From Candidatus Methylomicrobium oryzae (lineage in GTDB: Bacteria > Pseudomonadota > Gammaproteobacteria > Methylococcales > Methylomonadaceae): a stretch of DNA of 64,000 nucleotides. The stretch's first letter is position 1. Each line of letters opens with the position of its first letter. This document shows, piece by piece, positions 63,398-64,000 of this stretch. The DNA is taken from assembly GCF_016745425.1 (NCBI RefSeq), contig NZ_JAERVK010000010.1, positions 104,064-168,063 on the forward strand. The letters run 5' to 3'. The position numbers and the translations under genes are program-made. The notes below the pieces were generated by a model. The model did no database searches. It was not told the origin of the DNA and worked only from the letters and a program-made list of their open reading frames with translations.

Positions 63398-64000
63398 ATG
63401 GCAAAAAATTTACTAGAACAGTTTCTTGATTTTGCGACAAGTAAACTGACCGGGCCGATAGGCAATGACATTTATATAAAGGAAGAAATGGAAGTGAATA
63501 CTGGATTAACCGGCGTAGCAAGATATCTGGCCAAACAAGAGCAGGCGGCGCAAGCTGCGGCGGCGCTGACCGGCGTGGAAAAATATCTCGCTCGACAAGC
63601 CGCTGTCGCCAAACCGGCCGAGGCTCCGTCCGCTGCCGAAGCGGAAACGGCCGCCGCTCCGGTGGCGCAGGAACCGGCCGCGCCCATGTCGCGGGTAGCG
63701 CGCTATCTGGCCAGCCAGGAAGCGGCCGCCAAGCCGGCGGAAGCGGCAGCCGAGCCCGAGGCAAAAGCCGCTGAGCCTGTGGCTCCGGTTCAAGAGGCGG
63801 CGCCCATGTCGCGGGTGGCGAAATACTTGGCCAGCCAGGCGGCTGCGGCGAAGGCGGCCGTTGCCGAAGCGGTGGCCGCTCCGGCAGCGCCGGCTCCGGT
63901 GGCGCAGGAACCGGCCGCGCCCATGTCGCGGGTAGCGCGCTATCTGGCCAGCCAGGAAGCGGCCGCCAAGCCGGCGGAAGCGGCAGCCGAGCCCGAGGCA
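63398..64000 (+). CDS. Ala/Pro-rich repeat protein with V-x-(R/K)-Y-L-A-x-Q motifs (5' part, cut by window edge)
   Basis: At least 201 residues without a stop. The start AKNLLEQFLDFATSKLTGPI precedes a repetitive, Ala/Glu/Pro-rich sequence. A short motif recurs five times so far: TGVARYLAKQ, TGVEKYLARQ, SRVARYLASQ, SRVAKYLASQ and SRVARYLASQ, separated by 15-35 residues of low-complexity linker. No signal peptide or membrane helix is seen. The pattern of short conserved motifs on disordered linkers suggests a multivalent scaffold or linker protein. I do not recognise the family. Confidence 0.75.
   Translation, partial: MAKNLLEQFLDFATSKLTGPIGNDIYIKEEMEVNTGLTGVARYLAKQEQAAQAAAALTGVEKYLARQAAVAKPAEAPSAAEAETAAAPVAQEPAAPMSRVARYLASQEAAAKPAEAAAEPEAKAAEPVAPVQEAAPMSRVAKYLASQAAAAKAAVAEAVAAPAAPAPVAQEPAAPMSRVARYLASQEAAAKPAEAAAEPEA
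63656..64000 (+). repeat. Exact 108-bp duplication in the repeat-protein gene
   Basis: 63656-63763 and 63893-64000 are identical over 108 bp as I read them, offset by 237 bp (79 codons). The copies may extend beyond the window edge. A third, more diverged unit lies between them. Confidence 0.85.

Overview
The window (roughly 50-55% GC by eye) is a chromosomal segment of a gammaproteobacterium. The order hfq-hflX-hflK-hflC-hisZ-purA, an aas-lplT phospholipid-salvage pair, rlmJ, yheT, galU and a ComEA-like protein all fit that class. A methanotroph-like (Methylococcales) host is an inference from overall gene flavour only. I see no methane- or methanol-oxidation gene here.

Layout: (1) 1-597, 5' part of uvrA (minus). 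(2) 769-12312, an accessory surface/phage-tail-like locus: a giant secreted cadherin-like/beta-helix protein, three tandem tail-collar (MdpB-like) genes, two DUF6916-like genes plus a frameshifted third copy, and a GNAT acetyltransferase. (3) 12564-14732, a small secreted protein, an RMND1/DUF155 protein and rlmJ. (4) 14972-18481, a five-gene small-GTPase/roadblock module. (5) 18930-26457, housekeeping block ybfF-like, hfq, hflX, hflK, hflC, hisZ, purA. (6) 26574-28904, manC-type and galU sugar-nucleotide genes. (7) 29080-34653, ComEA-like, UMF1-type MFS, and aas-lplT on minus. (8) 34934-39278, an atypical transketolase and two ferritin-like proteins. (9) 39415-40308, tRNA-Ser(CGA), its terminator and a graveyard of IS remnants. 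(10) 40368-49263, a signalling region: NarX/NarL-like sensor kinase and regulator, a decayed diguanylate cyclase, an orphan HicB-like protein, an intact diguanylate cyclase and a MASE1-PAS-GGDEF-EAL protein. (11) 49322-57753, an 8.4-kb integrated element in tRNA-Thr(CGT), bounded by 58-bp direct repeats. (12) 57838-64000, yheT, two membrane miniproteins with a full-length 5-oxoprolinase, and the start of an Ala-rich repeat protein with recurring V-x-(R/K)-Y-L-A-x-Q motifs.

The two most interesting systems are the tail-collar/giant-adhesin locus and the tRNA-Thr island. The island carries a tyrosine integrase translationally coupled to a VapBC pair, an AlpA-type regulator behind a 12-bp inverted repeat, a CHC2 zinc-finger protein coupled to a DUF3987 protein, and a strong promoter feeding a structured, about 250-nt leader. 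In the leader, one short sequence is complementary to two flanking copies, the second of which covers the ribosome-binding site of the next gene. This geometry recalls the seqA/seqB/seqC antisense immunity leader of satellite phage P4, but that link is an inference.
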